Source of the DNA: Saccharibacillus nicotianae | GTDB lineage: Bacteria; Bacillota; Bacilli; Paenibacillales; Paenibacillaceae | Assembly: GCF_042681745.1 (NCBI RefSeq) | Contig: NZ_JBHUGF010000001.1 | Location: forward strand, 124,001-188,000 | Direction of reading: 5' to 3' | Length of the DNA stretch: 64,000 bases | Shown here: piece by piece, positions 42,425 to 50,547 of the stretch | Numbering within the stretch: position 1 is the first letter of the stretch | Layout: each line of letters opens with the position of its first letter | Notes under the pieces: model-generated | What the model was told of the DNA's origin: nothing | The model's input: only the letters and a program-made list of their open reading frames with translations | Databases searched by the model: none | Made by a program: the position numbers and the translations under genes

Positions 42425-44011
42425 TTAGATTTTAAAAGTATTTACAGATGAATGAAGTTGATCTGCTAAATGAGCCAGTGTCTGAGAAGAAGACGCTGTT
42501 TGTTCACAAGCCGATGCCACCTCTTCGGTAGCTGCTGCAATTTCATTGACAGAGTGCATAACATCTACAGATTGAGCGCTTTGTTGTTCACTAGCTGCTG
42601 CAATACCATTGATTTTGAGTGAAGAATCACTAACACGATGAACAATATCTTCAAAAGCATTGCTGGTTAATAACGAATGTTCTGCATTGCTATTTACCGC
42701 TTCAATACTATGCTTCATATTGGTCTGCATAGAGCGAATAATGCCTGTAATTTCTTTGGTAGCGGCGCTACTACGCTCGGCTAGCTTACGTACTTCATCA
42801 GCAACTACAGCGAATCCAAGACCTTGTTCACCTGCGCGTGCGGCTTCTATCGCTGCATTTAGAGCCAGCAAATTAGTCTGATCAGCAATCTCATCAATCA
42901 CTTCGATAATATCGCCTATACGAGTAGAATCATGTTCAAGTTTGGACATTTGTTGCGTAACTTCTTGAATCGCTTGTGTACCTTGAGCTACAATTTGACC
43001 GCCCTGTTGTGCTTTTTCGACGGTGGTATTGGACAGTTCAGCCGCTTGCTCTGCACTGCGAGCAACATCATCGATTGCAGTAGACATATCTTTAAATAAT
43101 TGAGCGATTGATTGAGCGGATTGTGATTGATTAGCACTACTTCCTGCAATTTCTTCTGTACTTGCCGAAATTTCTTCCGAGGTTGCCGCTACACTTTGAG
43201 CCGATTCGATAATATCCGCAATCAGACCATTTAGACGGTTAGTCATATCATTGGCGGCAATCGCTAATTGTCCGATTTCATCTTTACCGACCAGTTGAGA
43301 TTGTTCACGTAGATCACCAGCCGCTACTTGTTTAAGCAAGCGACTAATCTGTTTCAATGGCACACTGATCATACGAGAAATAATAGTTCCTAATAAAATA
43401 CAGAACAAGAACGCTACAACAATCCATAAGGTAGTCCAGAACTTAGCACTGGCAAAAACGGCTTTGGCATTATTGTTAGCAGCACTCGCTGTTTGCTCGT
43501 TAATCTGATTTAATTTGGCAATACTCTCATACATATCAGTCCCGGCAGGAACGACACTATTTTGAACATAAGTCTGAAATTCGGCTGGAGTCGAGTTCTC
43601 TGCCAGATTCACAGCTTGACTGTAGACATCGTTATAATTTGCCCAGAATTTATTGAAATTTTGCAATTCATTTCTTTCTTGATCCGACAATGGAGTGTTG
43701 CTGTATTGAGACATATTTTCTTGAACAGCAGTAATAAGGTCAGGAATAGATTCAACAACTTTTTTCTTTGCTGTATCGTCCGCAGTTAACGCAATATCTC
43801 GTGAAGCTACACGCATTTTTTGCAAAGACAGTTCAGCAGCAGATAGGGCTTGCATCGAGACTAGATTATTATTGTACAAACCGTTTACACTTTCGTTCAT
43901 CCGATTCTGATTAATCAAACCATATAAGCCGATAGCCGCTACAATTAAGGCTACTAAGATAAAAGCAGTAATTAATTTAGTAAATGTTTGAAAATTAGCA
44001 CCTATTCTCAT
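42425..44011 (-). CDS. Methyl-accepting chemotaxis protein
   Basis: 528 residues. TM1 at about 9-30, a periplasmic-type four-helix-bundle ligand domain (about 31-185), TM2 at about 190-212, HAMP (212-265), then the long cytoplasmic coiled coil with the conserved hairpin tip EVIDEIADQTNLLALNAAIEAARAGEQGLGFAVVADEVRKLAERS. It signals to CheA through CheW; a CheW-like gene follows directly. Start ATG 44011 has GGAG 8 bases upstream. Upstream, TAAA-N14-ATTGATAA (44043-44068, minus strand) is a weak match to a sigma-D motility promoter. Confidence 0.95.
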   Translation of the reverse strand: MRIGANFQTFTKLITAFILVALIVAAIGLYGLINQNRMNESVNGLYNNNLVSMQALSAAELSLQKMRVASRDIALTADDTAKKKVVESIPDLITAVQENMSQYSNTPLSDQERNELQNFNKFWANYNDVYSQAVNLAENSTPAEFQTYVQNSVVPAGTDMYESIAKLNQINEQTASAANNNAKAVFASAKFWTTLWIVVAFLFCILLGTIISRMISVPLKQISRLLKQVAAGDLREQSQLVGKDEIGQLAIAANDMTNRLNGLIADIIESAQSVAATSEEISASTEEIAGSSANQSQSAQSIAQLFKDMSTAIDDVARSAEQAAELSNTTVEKAQQGGQIVAQGTQAIQEVTQQMSKLEHDSTRIGDIIEVIDEIADQTNLLALNAAIEAARAGEQGLGFAVVADEVRKLAERSSAATKEITGIIRSMQTNMKHSIEAVNSNAEHSLLTSNAFEDIVHRVSDSSLKINGIAAASEQQSAQSVDVMHSVNEIAAATEEVASACEQTASSSQTLAHLADQLHSSVNTFKI

Positions 44012-44391
44012 TTTGTCCACTCCATATCGATATGTAATTCATTTATCAATTACATCGATCAAATTTTAAAAGCAGCTTACTTTCGTTTTTGTGCAAAATA
44101 AGCTTTTATACTTACTATGTCGTCTTATAAATTACAATTATTAATACTTTTTTTCAATTTTATGTAAATAAATTATGTAAATAAGTGGATAACAATTCAA
44201 TTGCTAAAAATGTAAACCGTAAAATAGATATATCTATTTGCTAGCTGTATAACCTACAAACCTTATAGCTAAAGGCTTTTTTTACAAGTGCTTTTTATAA
44301 ATAATACAATCTTGTGTAATACTGATTTTGATAGTCTATACATTTTCTCAAATAGTTTCCTTACTGACTGGAAGCATGGAAGCATATATAC
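44012..44391. other. AT-rich gene-free region upstream of the chemoreceptor
   Basis: About 380 bases, very AT-rich, with no convincing coding region on either strand. It must hold the chemoreceptor promoter (see the sigma-D-like element noted in that entry). I see no further structure. Confidence 0.45.
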
Positions 44392-44449
44392 AAAAAAGCG
44401 CCTGAAGATCTTCGAAATGATAACCATTTCTAGATTCAACAGACGCTTT
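44392..44449 (-). terminator. Intrinsic terminator of the terC-dedA operon
   Basis: Read on the minus strand: AAAGCGTCTG pairs with CAGGCGCTTT, with inner pairing around TTTCGAAGATC, followed by TTTTTTG. It lies just after the DedA stop codon. Confidence 0.85.
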
Positions 44450-44464
44450 CTGTATCGCTACTAT

Positions 44465-45094
44465 TTATTCAGTATCACGTTTATTAGCAGAAACGTTCGC
44501 TTTTTTTCGGCGAGCGCTTAACCACTTCCAACCGATCCATACAATAAGCACAACAAGAATAACAATTGCTACTGGAGTTAAATATTGAGAAGCGAGTGGA
44601 CCTACTTCTTCCCAGCGCGGCCCTAACTTATACCCTAGATATACATAAAGACTGGTGATCGGTAACATTGCAGCAAAAGTATAAATGCTAAATTTCCAGA
44701 CATTCATATTTGCCATGCCGCATGGAATAGAGACTGCTGTACGTACTCCGGGAATAAATCTTCCGAAAAAAGCTACGCCACTTCCATACTTTGCAAAAAA
44801 CTGTTCAGCTTTAACGATTTCTTTTTCCCGAACCAGAAAGTACTTACCGAAGCGAAGAACAAGCGGTCTTCCTCCATAACGACCCAGTGCATATAAGGTC
44901 AATGGGCCAGTAACTCCACCAATTGTACCTGCTAGAATCACCAGAATAATATTAAAATCACCTTCATATACCCAGAAGCCGGTGAGTGGAAGAACCAACT
45001 CTGCCGGGACGAATTCGAAAGTCAGAGCTAATGCAATGCCAACATAGCCCAGACTTTTGAATCCTTCGATCAGACCTATTAACCATTCATGCAT
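44465..45094 (-). CDS. DedA family membrane protein
   Basis: 209 residues, about five membrane or re-entrant segments. DedA/VTT signatures: FEFVPAELVLPLTGFW, GGVTGPLTLYALGRYGGR and FFGRFIPGVRTAVSIPCGMANM with the conserved F-x-R-x-x-P-x-x-R pattern. Family members include flippases for undecaprenyl phosphate and phosphatidylethanolamine. Its ATG is 8 bases after the TerC stop, with only a poor RBS of its own, so translation probably depends on the upstream gene. It is therefore under the same manganese riboswitch. Basic C-terminal tail (RRKKANVSANKRD). Confidence 0.92.
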   Translation of the reverse strand: MHEWLIGLIEGFKSLGYVGIALALTFEFVPAELVLPLTGFWVYEGDFNIILVILAGTIGGVTGPLTLYALGRYGGRPLVLRFGKYFLVREKEIVKAEQFFAKYGSGVAFFGRFIPGVRTAVSIPCGMANMNVWKFSIYTFAAMLPITSLYVYLGYKLGPRWEEVGPLASQYLTPVAIVILVVLIVWIGWKWLSARRKKANVSANKRDTE

Positions 45095-45101
45095 AAGCTA
45101 A

Positions 45102-45932
45102 TTATAGATCTTCTTTAATCTCTTTTTCGACTTCACGTACAGCATTGTCTTCGTCTTTTACTTCTACTTTGCTAGATAACAACCAACCGCAGACAGCGAT
45201 CGCTACAAGTACAATATAGAACGACAATTTCCAGATCGTATTTTCAGGGAAATGCTCAGGCAATACACCTAGTGCTGGATGCGCAAGCGTGATAACAGCA
45301 AGCTTCACACCTACCCAACCTACGATAACAAAAGCAGCAACTTCTAGACCTGGACGGCTTTGCAACAATTTCACGAAATACGAAGCAGCAAAACGCATAA
45401 TGATTAGACCGATAAATCCACCCAAGAAGATAACGATAAAGTGTCCGCCATCCATACCGCCGATAGCAGGCAATCCACTTGCAGGCAATGCTACAGCTAG
45501 TGCAACAGCCGCTAAAATAGAATCTACTGCAAAAGCAATATCAGCAACTTCAACTTTGAATACCGTCATCCAGAAGCCAGATTGCTTTTTAGGTTTGCCG
45601 TCTGGCCCTGGTTCTTCAGCAGCTTGATCAATTTTGGAGCGATGGGAAATAATTTTACGAATGATATGATTGAACGCGATATACAGAAGGTACAATGCAC
45701 CAATCGCTTGAACCTGCCATACATCGACAAGGAACGAAATAATAAATAATGAACCTAGCCTGAAAACAAATGCACCGAATAATCCATAGAACAATGCTCT
45801 TTTGCGTTCTTCTTCAGGTAAATGCTTAACCATAATTGCAAGTACCAAAGCATTATCTGCTGCGAGCAGACCTTCCAGTACGATCAGTACAAGTAATACC
45901 CATCCATACTCCAATAACAATGCTACATCCAT
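45102..45932 (-). CDS. TerC family membrane protein, probable manganese exporter
   Basis: 276 residues with about seven to eight hydrophobic segments. The TerC motif residues are present: LEGLLAADNALVLAIMVKHL with the membrane Asp/Asn pair, and VEVADIAFAVDSILAAVAL in the second half. In B. subtilis the homologues YceF (MeeF) and YkoY (MeeY) export manganese, and ykoY sits behind a yybP-ykoY manganese riboswitch; the same riboswitch precedes this gene, which strongly supports the role. RBS AGGGAGG, ATG 45932. The dedA gene follows in the same operon. Confidence 0.92.
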   Translation of the reverse strand: MDVALLLEYGWVLLVLIVLEGLLAADNALVLAIMVKHLPEEERKRALFYGLFGAFVFRLGSLFIISFLVDVWQVQAIGALYLLYIAFNHIIRKIISHRSKIDQAAEEPGPDGKPKKQSGFWMTVFKVEVADIAFAVDSILAAVALAVALPASGLPAIGGMDGGHFIVIFLGGFIGLIIMRFAASYFVKLLQSRPGLEVAAFVIVGWVGVKLAVITLAHPALGVLPEHFPENTIWKLSFYIVLVAIAVCGWLLSSKVEVKDEDNAVREVEKEIKEDL

Positions 45933-45975
45933 AGAATTGCCTCCCTAAATCTTGTTTTTTTGTGCGTTAGTATAT

Positions 45976-46008
45976 AAAAAAGACCTTTACCATGATTGGT
46001 AAAGGTCT
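45976..46008 (-). terminator. Riboswitch-controlled terminator
   Basis: AGACCTTTACC pairs with GGTAAAGGTCT around a 6-base loop, followed by TTTTTT on the minus strand, 44 bases upstream of the terC start codon. Confidence 0.93.
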
Positions 46009-46133
46009 CCCGAAAAATAACGAGTCTTCACCAAAACATGGTAAAGGTCTCGCTAACAATGTTTATCATTGCCAAGCAAAACCGGGGATAAATCCCGTAA
46101 TGACGACTTTGCCTGTACAGCTACTCCCCTTTA
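45976..46133 (-). ncRNA. yybP-ykoY manganese riboswitch with antitermination platform
   Basis: On the minus strand the class hallmarks appear in order: TAAAGGGGAGTAGCT, GTCATTACGGG, CCCGGTTTTGCTTGGCAATG, CATTGTTAGCGAGACCTTTA. The aptamer is about 46040-46133. Four downstream segments give a switch: segment 1 (46040-46051, GAGACCTTTACC, the aptamer's closing strand), segment 2 (46021-46032, GGTGAAGACTCG), segment 3 (45998-46009, an exact copy of segment 1) and segment 4 (45981-45991, GGTAAAGGTCT). Segments 1:2 or 2:3 can pair, and 3:4 is a terminator. With manganese, segment 1 is held in the aptamer, 2 pairs with 3, and terC is read. The class is certain; the pairing logic is my inference. Confidence 0.95.
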
Positions 46134-46260
46134 ACAGGAATATAGAGTTATGTGGTTAGTAAATCTCTTACAATTCTTACTTAACCATTATCTTGCTAAA
46201 CAAATCATAAGCAATTTAAGAAAATAAGTCAATTATGTTAATGTAGTCATAGCGTTGATA

Positions 46261-46791
46261 TCAGCAATTTTGATAGTACATGTCACTGGATTGATATAAA
46301 ATAGCTTGCCCCTGTATAGCACTTTGCTGAATATCGATGATTCGTTGATTGCGACTCCCGCGGTAACGCAAAGAAACATCACGTTGTTGTTCGATAAATT
46401 TGCCATCGATTAGTATGTCACATTGATGTAACAACATTTGAACACCCGCTACAGAAGAACTATTCAATTCTTCCCATGTATATCCGCTGTAGATCCAGAT
46501 GGAGAAATTAGGAATCTGTTGACGGACTTCTTGCACAAAAGCAGAGACTTCAATAGCGGAGAAAAAAGGATCTCCTCCGGCTATCGTTAATCCGTTTAAC
46601 AAAGGATTCTGCTTCATTTCGTCTATAAGTTGGTGCTGTAACTTGTCTGTGAATCGTTCCCCTGCTTGAAACGACCATGTGCGTCTACTAAAACAACCGA
46701 CACAGCCATGTGTACAACCACTGATAAAAATCACTGCTCGTAACCCATCGCCTTCATTGACGGACTCGGGAATATAACCGCAGATATTCAT
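46261..46791 (-). CDS. nrdG: Anaerobic ribonucleoside-triphosphate reductase activating protein
   Basis: Radical SAM enzyme that makes the glycyl radical in NrdD. 176 residues, normal length. The iron-sulfur motif is CTHGCVGC (Cys26, Cys30, Cys33: C-x3-C-x2-C), followed by GGDPFF, the SAM-binding GGE-like motif, and the family's start ICGYIPESVNEGDGLRAVIFISGC. Its ATG overlaps the nrdD stop (ATGA), ensuring coupled synthesis. Confidence 0.96.
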   Translation of the reverse strand: MNICGYIPESVNEGDGLRAVIFISGCTHGCVGCFSRRTWSFQAGERFTDKLQHQLIDEMKQNPLLNGLTIAGGDPFFSAIEVSAFVQEVRQQIPNFSIWIYSGYTWEELNSSSVAGVQMLLHQCDILIDGKFIEQQRDVSLRYRGSRNQRIIDIQQSAIQGQAILYQSSDMYYQNC

Positions 46792-48782
46792 CGTGAATGT
46801 TTCAACCGATCGCGCACTTCGGCTTGCTTGGCAGGATTGAATCGAGTCTGATAATCACCTGTCAGATACCCGGTGACGCGGCGTAAACGGGCGATAGGAA
46901 CGTCCAGCTCAGAGACACCACAAGCAGGGCAATGACTTCCGATAATGCCTTCGTGCCCACAACCTGTACACCGATCAATAGGGTGATTAATACTGAAATA
47001 ACTGATCTGTTGAGCAAGCGCATATTGAATAATCTGGTGCATCGCTTGTAGATTGTGACGAGCATTACCATCCAGTTCTATATATGAAATCGCTCCTGCA
47101 TTACAATAATGGTGAAACGGCGCTTCTAACTGAATTTTACGAGCGGCTGTAATCGAATAATAGACAGGAATATGAAAAGAATTAGTGTAATACTCACGAT
47201 CGGTTACCCCTTCGATCGAACCGTAGTATTCACGATCTATGTTAACGAATTTGCCAGATAATCCTTCTGCTGGCGTAGCCATCAATGAAAAGTTAAGGTT
47301 ATATTGGTCGCTAAGTGTATCACAGGCTGTTTTCATATACGCAATCAAGGAGAGTGCATGCTCATAAACAGTATCATTTTCCCCATGATGTTCACCGTAC
47401 AAAGCTTTCATACATTCAGCAAGCCCGATAAAGCCAATCGATAATGAACCATGCTTAATACACTCTTCTACAGCATCATCAGGAGCAAGCAAGTCGCCAC
47501 CTTCCCATACCCCTTCACGCATCATAAAGTCAGACGCTTTGGCAGGTTGAGACGCTTGAAGACGATAACGATGCAATAGACCTTGAGCAGCAAGCTCGAT
47601 ACATTCATCAAGTCCACGATAGAACCCTTGTTCATCCGCTACCGAGCGCTCCCCAGTAATACCATAATCAATACCTAACTTCACCAGATTAATCGTATTA
47701 AAAGACAGATTGCCTTTACCAGATAAATAATTGCGTCCAAATCGATCTGCCATTACGCGTGTACGACAACCCATCGTTGCAAATTCAGTATCCGGTTCAC
47801 CTGGAATTTCATGTTCACGATTGATAGGAGCATCCAGATTGGCAAAATTCGGATACAGACGACGAGCCGAACAATCTATTGCTTGTAGAAACAGATCATA
47901 GTTAGCTTCACCAGCTTGTTGATTCACTCCTTGTTTACATTTAAAAATTTGAATAGGGAAAATGGGTGTCTCACCATGACCTAATCCACGTACTGTTGCA
48001 GAGAGCAGAGATTGGACTATTAATCGTCCTTCTGTCGATGTACATGTGCCATAATTAATACTGGTAAATGGAATCTGTCCACCTCCACGACTGGACATCG
48101 TATTGAGATTATGGATTAGGCTTTCGGCGGCTTGCAGTGTCTCGACTTTAGTCTCTTCAAGTGCATATTGATAGGCGCGTGGATAATCGATAGCTAACGT
48201 AGTATCGTCCATAACCGCAGTCTGCACAATAGTATCATCTATGTTGCTTTCTTCTTGAAAATACCGTAGTCCTTTACATAGATGCTTGCGAAACGATTTG
48301 GTAACATAAGGAGCAAGATCATAATCAAGCTTATTGGCTGCTACACCGCCATACTGCGAATTTTGCTGACATTGAAAAATAATAGCGACTTGCGCCATAG
48401 CGGTCATAATCGAATTAGGTGTCCGTAGACTACCGTTACCACTACTGAATCCATCTCGTAACAATTTATCAAATGGAATAAAGATACAGTTCGTAGTACC
48501 AACTGCATAATGATCTAGATCATGAATATATATACGATTTTGAGTGACTGCTTCAGCGATCGGTTGAGGTAACAATTGGCGTTTGGTATACCATTTTGCA
48601 TACTCACTACCCAGACGACTCATTTTACCGGAAAAGCTTGCTCCATTAAGATTAGCATTTTCACGTGCCGATTCATGTTCGCCTTCAATAATATGTTCAC
48701 CCATATCAAGTACCGATTGTAGTTCGGAAGATGTTGGTGGTGTTATGTAAGCTGTTGTAGTATGTGGAGTCAAAATAGACAT
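46788..48782 (-). CDS. nrdD: Class III (anaerobic) ribonucleoside-triphosphate reductase without ATP-cone
   Basis: Reduces NTPs to dNTPs without oxygen. 664 residues. The zinc site is CTGCGHEGIIGSHCPACG (four Cys) and the glycyl radical site is RRVTGYL, Gly638 by my count. Core landmarks: ENANLNGASFSGKM, YIHDLDHYAVGTTNC and RGGGQIPFTSINYGTC. Usual NrdD proteins have an N-terminal ATP-cone of about 90 residues (E. coli 712 residues); here only about 30 residues precede the core, so this regulatory domain is missing. RBS AAAGGAAG, ATG 48782. A terminator-like hairpin and two NrdR boxes lie upstream. Operon nrdD-nrdG. Confidence 0.95.
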   Translation of the reverse strand: MSILTPHTTTAYITPPTSSELQSVLDMGEHIIEGEHESARENANLNGASFSGKMSRLGSEYAKWYTKRQLLPQPIAEAVTQNRIYIHDLDHYAVGTTNCIFIPFDKLLRDGFSSGNGSLRTPNSIMTAMAQVAIIFQCQQNSQYGGVAANKLDYDLAPYVTKSFRKHLCKGLRYFQEESNIDDTIVQTAVMDDTTLAIDYPRAYQYALEETKVETLQAAESLIHNLNTMSSRGGGQIPFTSINYGTCTSTEGRLIVQSLLSATVRGLGHGETPIFPIQIFKCKQGVNQQAGEANYDLFLQAIDCSARRLYPNFANLDAPINREHEIPGEPDTEFATMGCRTRVMADRFGRNYLSGKGNLSFNTINLVKLGIDYGITGERSVADEQGFYRGLDECIELAAQGLLHRYRLQASQPAKASDFMMREGVWEGGDLLAPDDAVEECIKHGSLSIGFIGLAECMKALYGEHHGENDTVYEHALSLIAYMKTACDTLSDQYNLNFSLMATPAEGLSGKFVNIDREYYGSIEGVTDREYYTNSFHIPVYYSITAARKIQLEAPFHHYCNAGAISYIELDGNARHNLQAMHQIIQYALAQQISYFSINHPIDRCTGCGHEGIIGSHCPACGVSELDVPIARLRRVTGYLTGDYQTRFNPAKQAEVRDRLKHSR

Positions 48783-48830
48783 TAATCACACTTCCTTTCA
48801 CGAAATATAAAACAAATATCAAATAACCAA

Positions 48831-48871
48831 TAAAGTAAAACCCGACATCATAAAGACAACTGGTGTCGGGT
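48831..48871 (-). terminator. Terminator-like hairpin in the nrdD leader
   Basis: On the minus strand ACCCGACA pairs with TGTCGGGT around a 16-base loop and is followed by TTTACTTT, ending about 50 bases before the nrdD start. Its place in the leader suggests attenuation or an mRNA stability element; on the plus strand there is no T tract. Confidence 0.6.
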
Positions 48872-48950
48872 AGGAGGAATTACATCAAGATCAGGTCAAA
48901 TCGGTCTGTAGGTCATCTGATTTAGAAAAATAGTGTACTATCACACTTGA

Positions 48951-48966
48951 TATCTATATCTAGTGA
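48951..48966. promoter_or_regulatory. NrdR box 1
   Basis: Core CTATATCTAG matches the NrdR core CWATATATWG at nine of ten places. Its centre is 32 bases, three helical turns, from the centre of the second box. Confidence 0.65.
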
Positions 48967-48982
48967 ACACTTTATTAATTTA

Positions 48983-48998
48983 TATCAATATATTGATT
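48983..48998. promoter_or_regulatory. NrdR box 2
   Basis: Core CAATATATTG (48986-48995) is an exact match to the NrdR core consensus, within the palindrome ATCAATATATTGAT. NrdR is the ATP/dATP-sensing repressor of ribonucleotide reductase genes and binds paired boxes at this spacing. Confidence 0.75.
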
Positions 48999-49158
48999 AT
49001 GTAAGTGATAATTGTCTCTTTATCTTTGCGATAAGTAAGGATGAGTAGGAGGATAGAGCGAGATATTTATATGAATCAAGAGCATGAACATGCATCAAAC
49101 GGAAGAATGGGTAAACTATATAATAGATGAGTGTAATCAATCAAAGGAGGATATAAAA

Positions 49159-49464
49159 ATGGCTATTGCTGAAGTAACTGTTATTCCGTTAGGAACAGGA
49201 AGTACGAGTATTAGTAGTTATGTAGCGCAGATGCAACGGGTATTAAGTGAGCAGACAGGTGTTCAGACACAATTAACACCAATGAGTACAATTATTGAGG
49301 GAGAGATTGGGGATGTGATGAAAGCGATCCTTGCTTTGCATGAATCTCCTTTTCAAGAAGGAGCAGGGCGTGTATCGACATCGATCAAAATAGATGATCG
49401 TCGGGATCATCCGACTTCAGCACAATATAAGTTAGATTCAGTCAATCAAAAGCTACATTCTTAA
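49159..49464 (+). CDS. MTH1187/YqgV family thiamine-binding-like protein (DUF77)
   Basis: 101 residues, one ferredoxin-like domain: AIAEVTVIPLGTGSTSISSYVAQMQRVLSEQTGVQTQLTPMSTIIEGEIGDVMKAILALHESPFQEGAGRVSTSIKIDDRRD. The pattern G-T-G-S-x-S-I-S and TPMSTIIEG is typical of the family, whose members bind thiamine or related compounds as tetramers. Start ATG 49159 has AAAGGAGG 8 bases upstream; an upstream in-frame ATG at 49084 would enclose it. Divergent from nrdDG across the NrdR boxes. Confidence 0.9.
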   Translation: MAIAEVTVIPLGTGSTSISSYVAQMQRVLSEQTGVQTQLTPMSTIIEGEIGDVMKAILALHESPFQEGAGRVSTSIKIDDRRDHPTSAQYKLDSVNQKLHS

Positions 49465-49544
49465 AAAAAACAGAAAAAATGAATTTTAATGCGATTTTTA
49501 GGTGCATTTCATAAATTTTTAAGATAGAGCGGTTATAGTAATGA

Positions 49545-49614
49545 CATACCCCTTTTGAATATATAAGCATTACTGAACTCCATGGACTGCGACCGTGGAG
49601 TTCCTTTTTTTTTT
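49545..49614 (+). ncRNA. Candidate small RNA, copy 1
   Basis: A possible -10 TATAGT (49534-49539) is followed by ATACCCCTTTTGAA (49547-49560), a short linker and the terminator GAACTCCAT-loop-GTGGAGTTC with ten T's. The hairpin loop contains CTGCGACC. No coding capacity. The same layout occurs again 169 bases downstream. CCCCTTTT is complementary to a Shine-Dalgarno, the mode of action of C-rich Firmicute small RNAs such as RsaE/RoxS. Confidence 0.65.
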
Positions 49615-49708
49615 GAATGACATTATAAAGCAAGATACCTAAAATTGAAAAATTAATGTTTCTTTCAGGTTTGCCTAAGGTAATATTAAGATGCACCTAT
49701 TATAATGA

Positions 49709-49778
49709 CTGTAATAACCCCTTTTGAATTACTATACCTTGACCTCAGCGGCTGCGACCGTTGAGGTCTCTTTTTTGT
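49709..49778 (+). ncRNA. Candidate small RNA, copy 2
   Basis: A -10 TATAAT (49701-49706), then AACCCCTTTTGAATTA (49716-49731), a short linker and the terminator GACCTCAGCG-loop-GTTGAGGTC followed by TCTTTTTT. The loop again has CTGCGACC while the stem bases differ from copy 1 and still pair, which argues that the fold and loop are conserved. It ends 15 bases before the 3' end of the converging DUF1275 gene and may also terminate it. Confidence 0.65.
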
Positions 49779-49792
49779 TTTTTTATCTATTA

Positions 49793-50515
49793 TCATTTCT
49801 TTTCAGGTTGGATAGTGTTTACTTTAGAGTATTTCCAAAGTGCAATTACAATCACGATCGTTACTAGACTTACAGGAATCCAACTTAGGAGAAGAGGGGC
49901 GTGTCGTTCTAAAACAGTCGCTATAATCGCACCACATGCATACAAAACAATCCCCAAGATACGTAACCGAGATTCAATCGATAATAAGCGACTGGTTGAT
50001 GGTACACCACTAAAAAAGAGTTGGCGTACATGAGCCACCATATCTTCTACAGCATTGACCAGATTGTTAGTGAGCACTGTGGTTGATATACCGGCGATGC
50101 CTAATCGTCTAGCCGCTGTTGTCTGAATACCCATCGCCATACTAAGGCAACCCATACAGATCAATACAAGCATTTCAGTCAAAGGAAGATAAGCAAGTAG
50201 AGCAAATGTACATAGTAATCCCCATTCTGCGATCAAAGCAGTAGTTACACGAGGATACCAGAGTGAAGGAGACTTATCGCTTCCGATAATGATCGCGGCG
50301 ACAATATTGCCTATTACAAATCCAATCAGTGCTGTGAGTACACGTACGATTGCCAGATCTTGCAGTCGACCAAGTGACATCCCAAGTACGACAATATTTC
50401 CGGTCATATTTGCTGTAAATACATGTTCTAATCGTAAATATCCTATAACATCTACTAATCCAGCGGTAAAACATAACATCAATAACAATACATAACGTAC
50501 ATGTTGTCTAGACAT
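49793..50515 (-). CDS. YoaK family (DUF1275) membrane protein
   Basis: 240 residues with about six membrane segments. The family's motif is at the start: LCFTAGLVDVIGYLRLEHVFTANMTGNIVVLGMSLG, and later CLSMAMGIQTTAARRLGIAGISTTVLTNNLVN. Function of the family is unknown; transport has been suggested. ATG 50515 has GGAG about 10 bases upstream. The 5' leader (50548-50638) contains three consecutive hairpins, which may regulate it. Confidence 0.9.
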   Translation of the reverse strand: MSRQHVRYVLLLMLCFTAGLVDVIGYLRLEHVFTANMTGNIVVLGMSLGRLQDLAIVRVLTALIGFVIGNIVAAIIIGSDKSPSLWYPRVTTALIAEWGLLCTFALLAYLPLTEMLVLICMGCLSMAMGIQTTAARRLGIAGISTTVLTNNLVNAVEDMVAHVRQLFFSGVPSTSRLLSIESRLRILGIVLYACGAIIATVLERHAPLLLSWIPVSLVTIVIVIALWKYSKVNTIQPEKK

Positions 50516-50547
50516 AGATCATACTCCAATCTGAATAAGACATAGAA

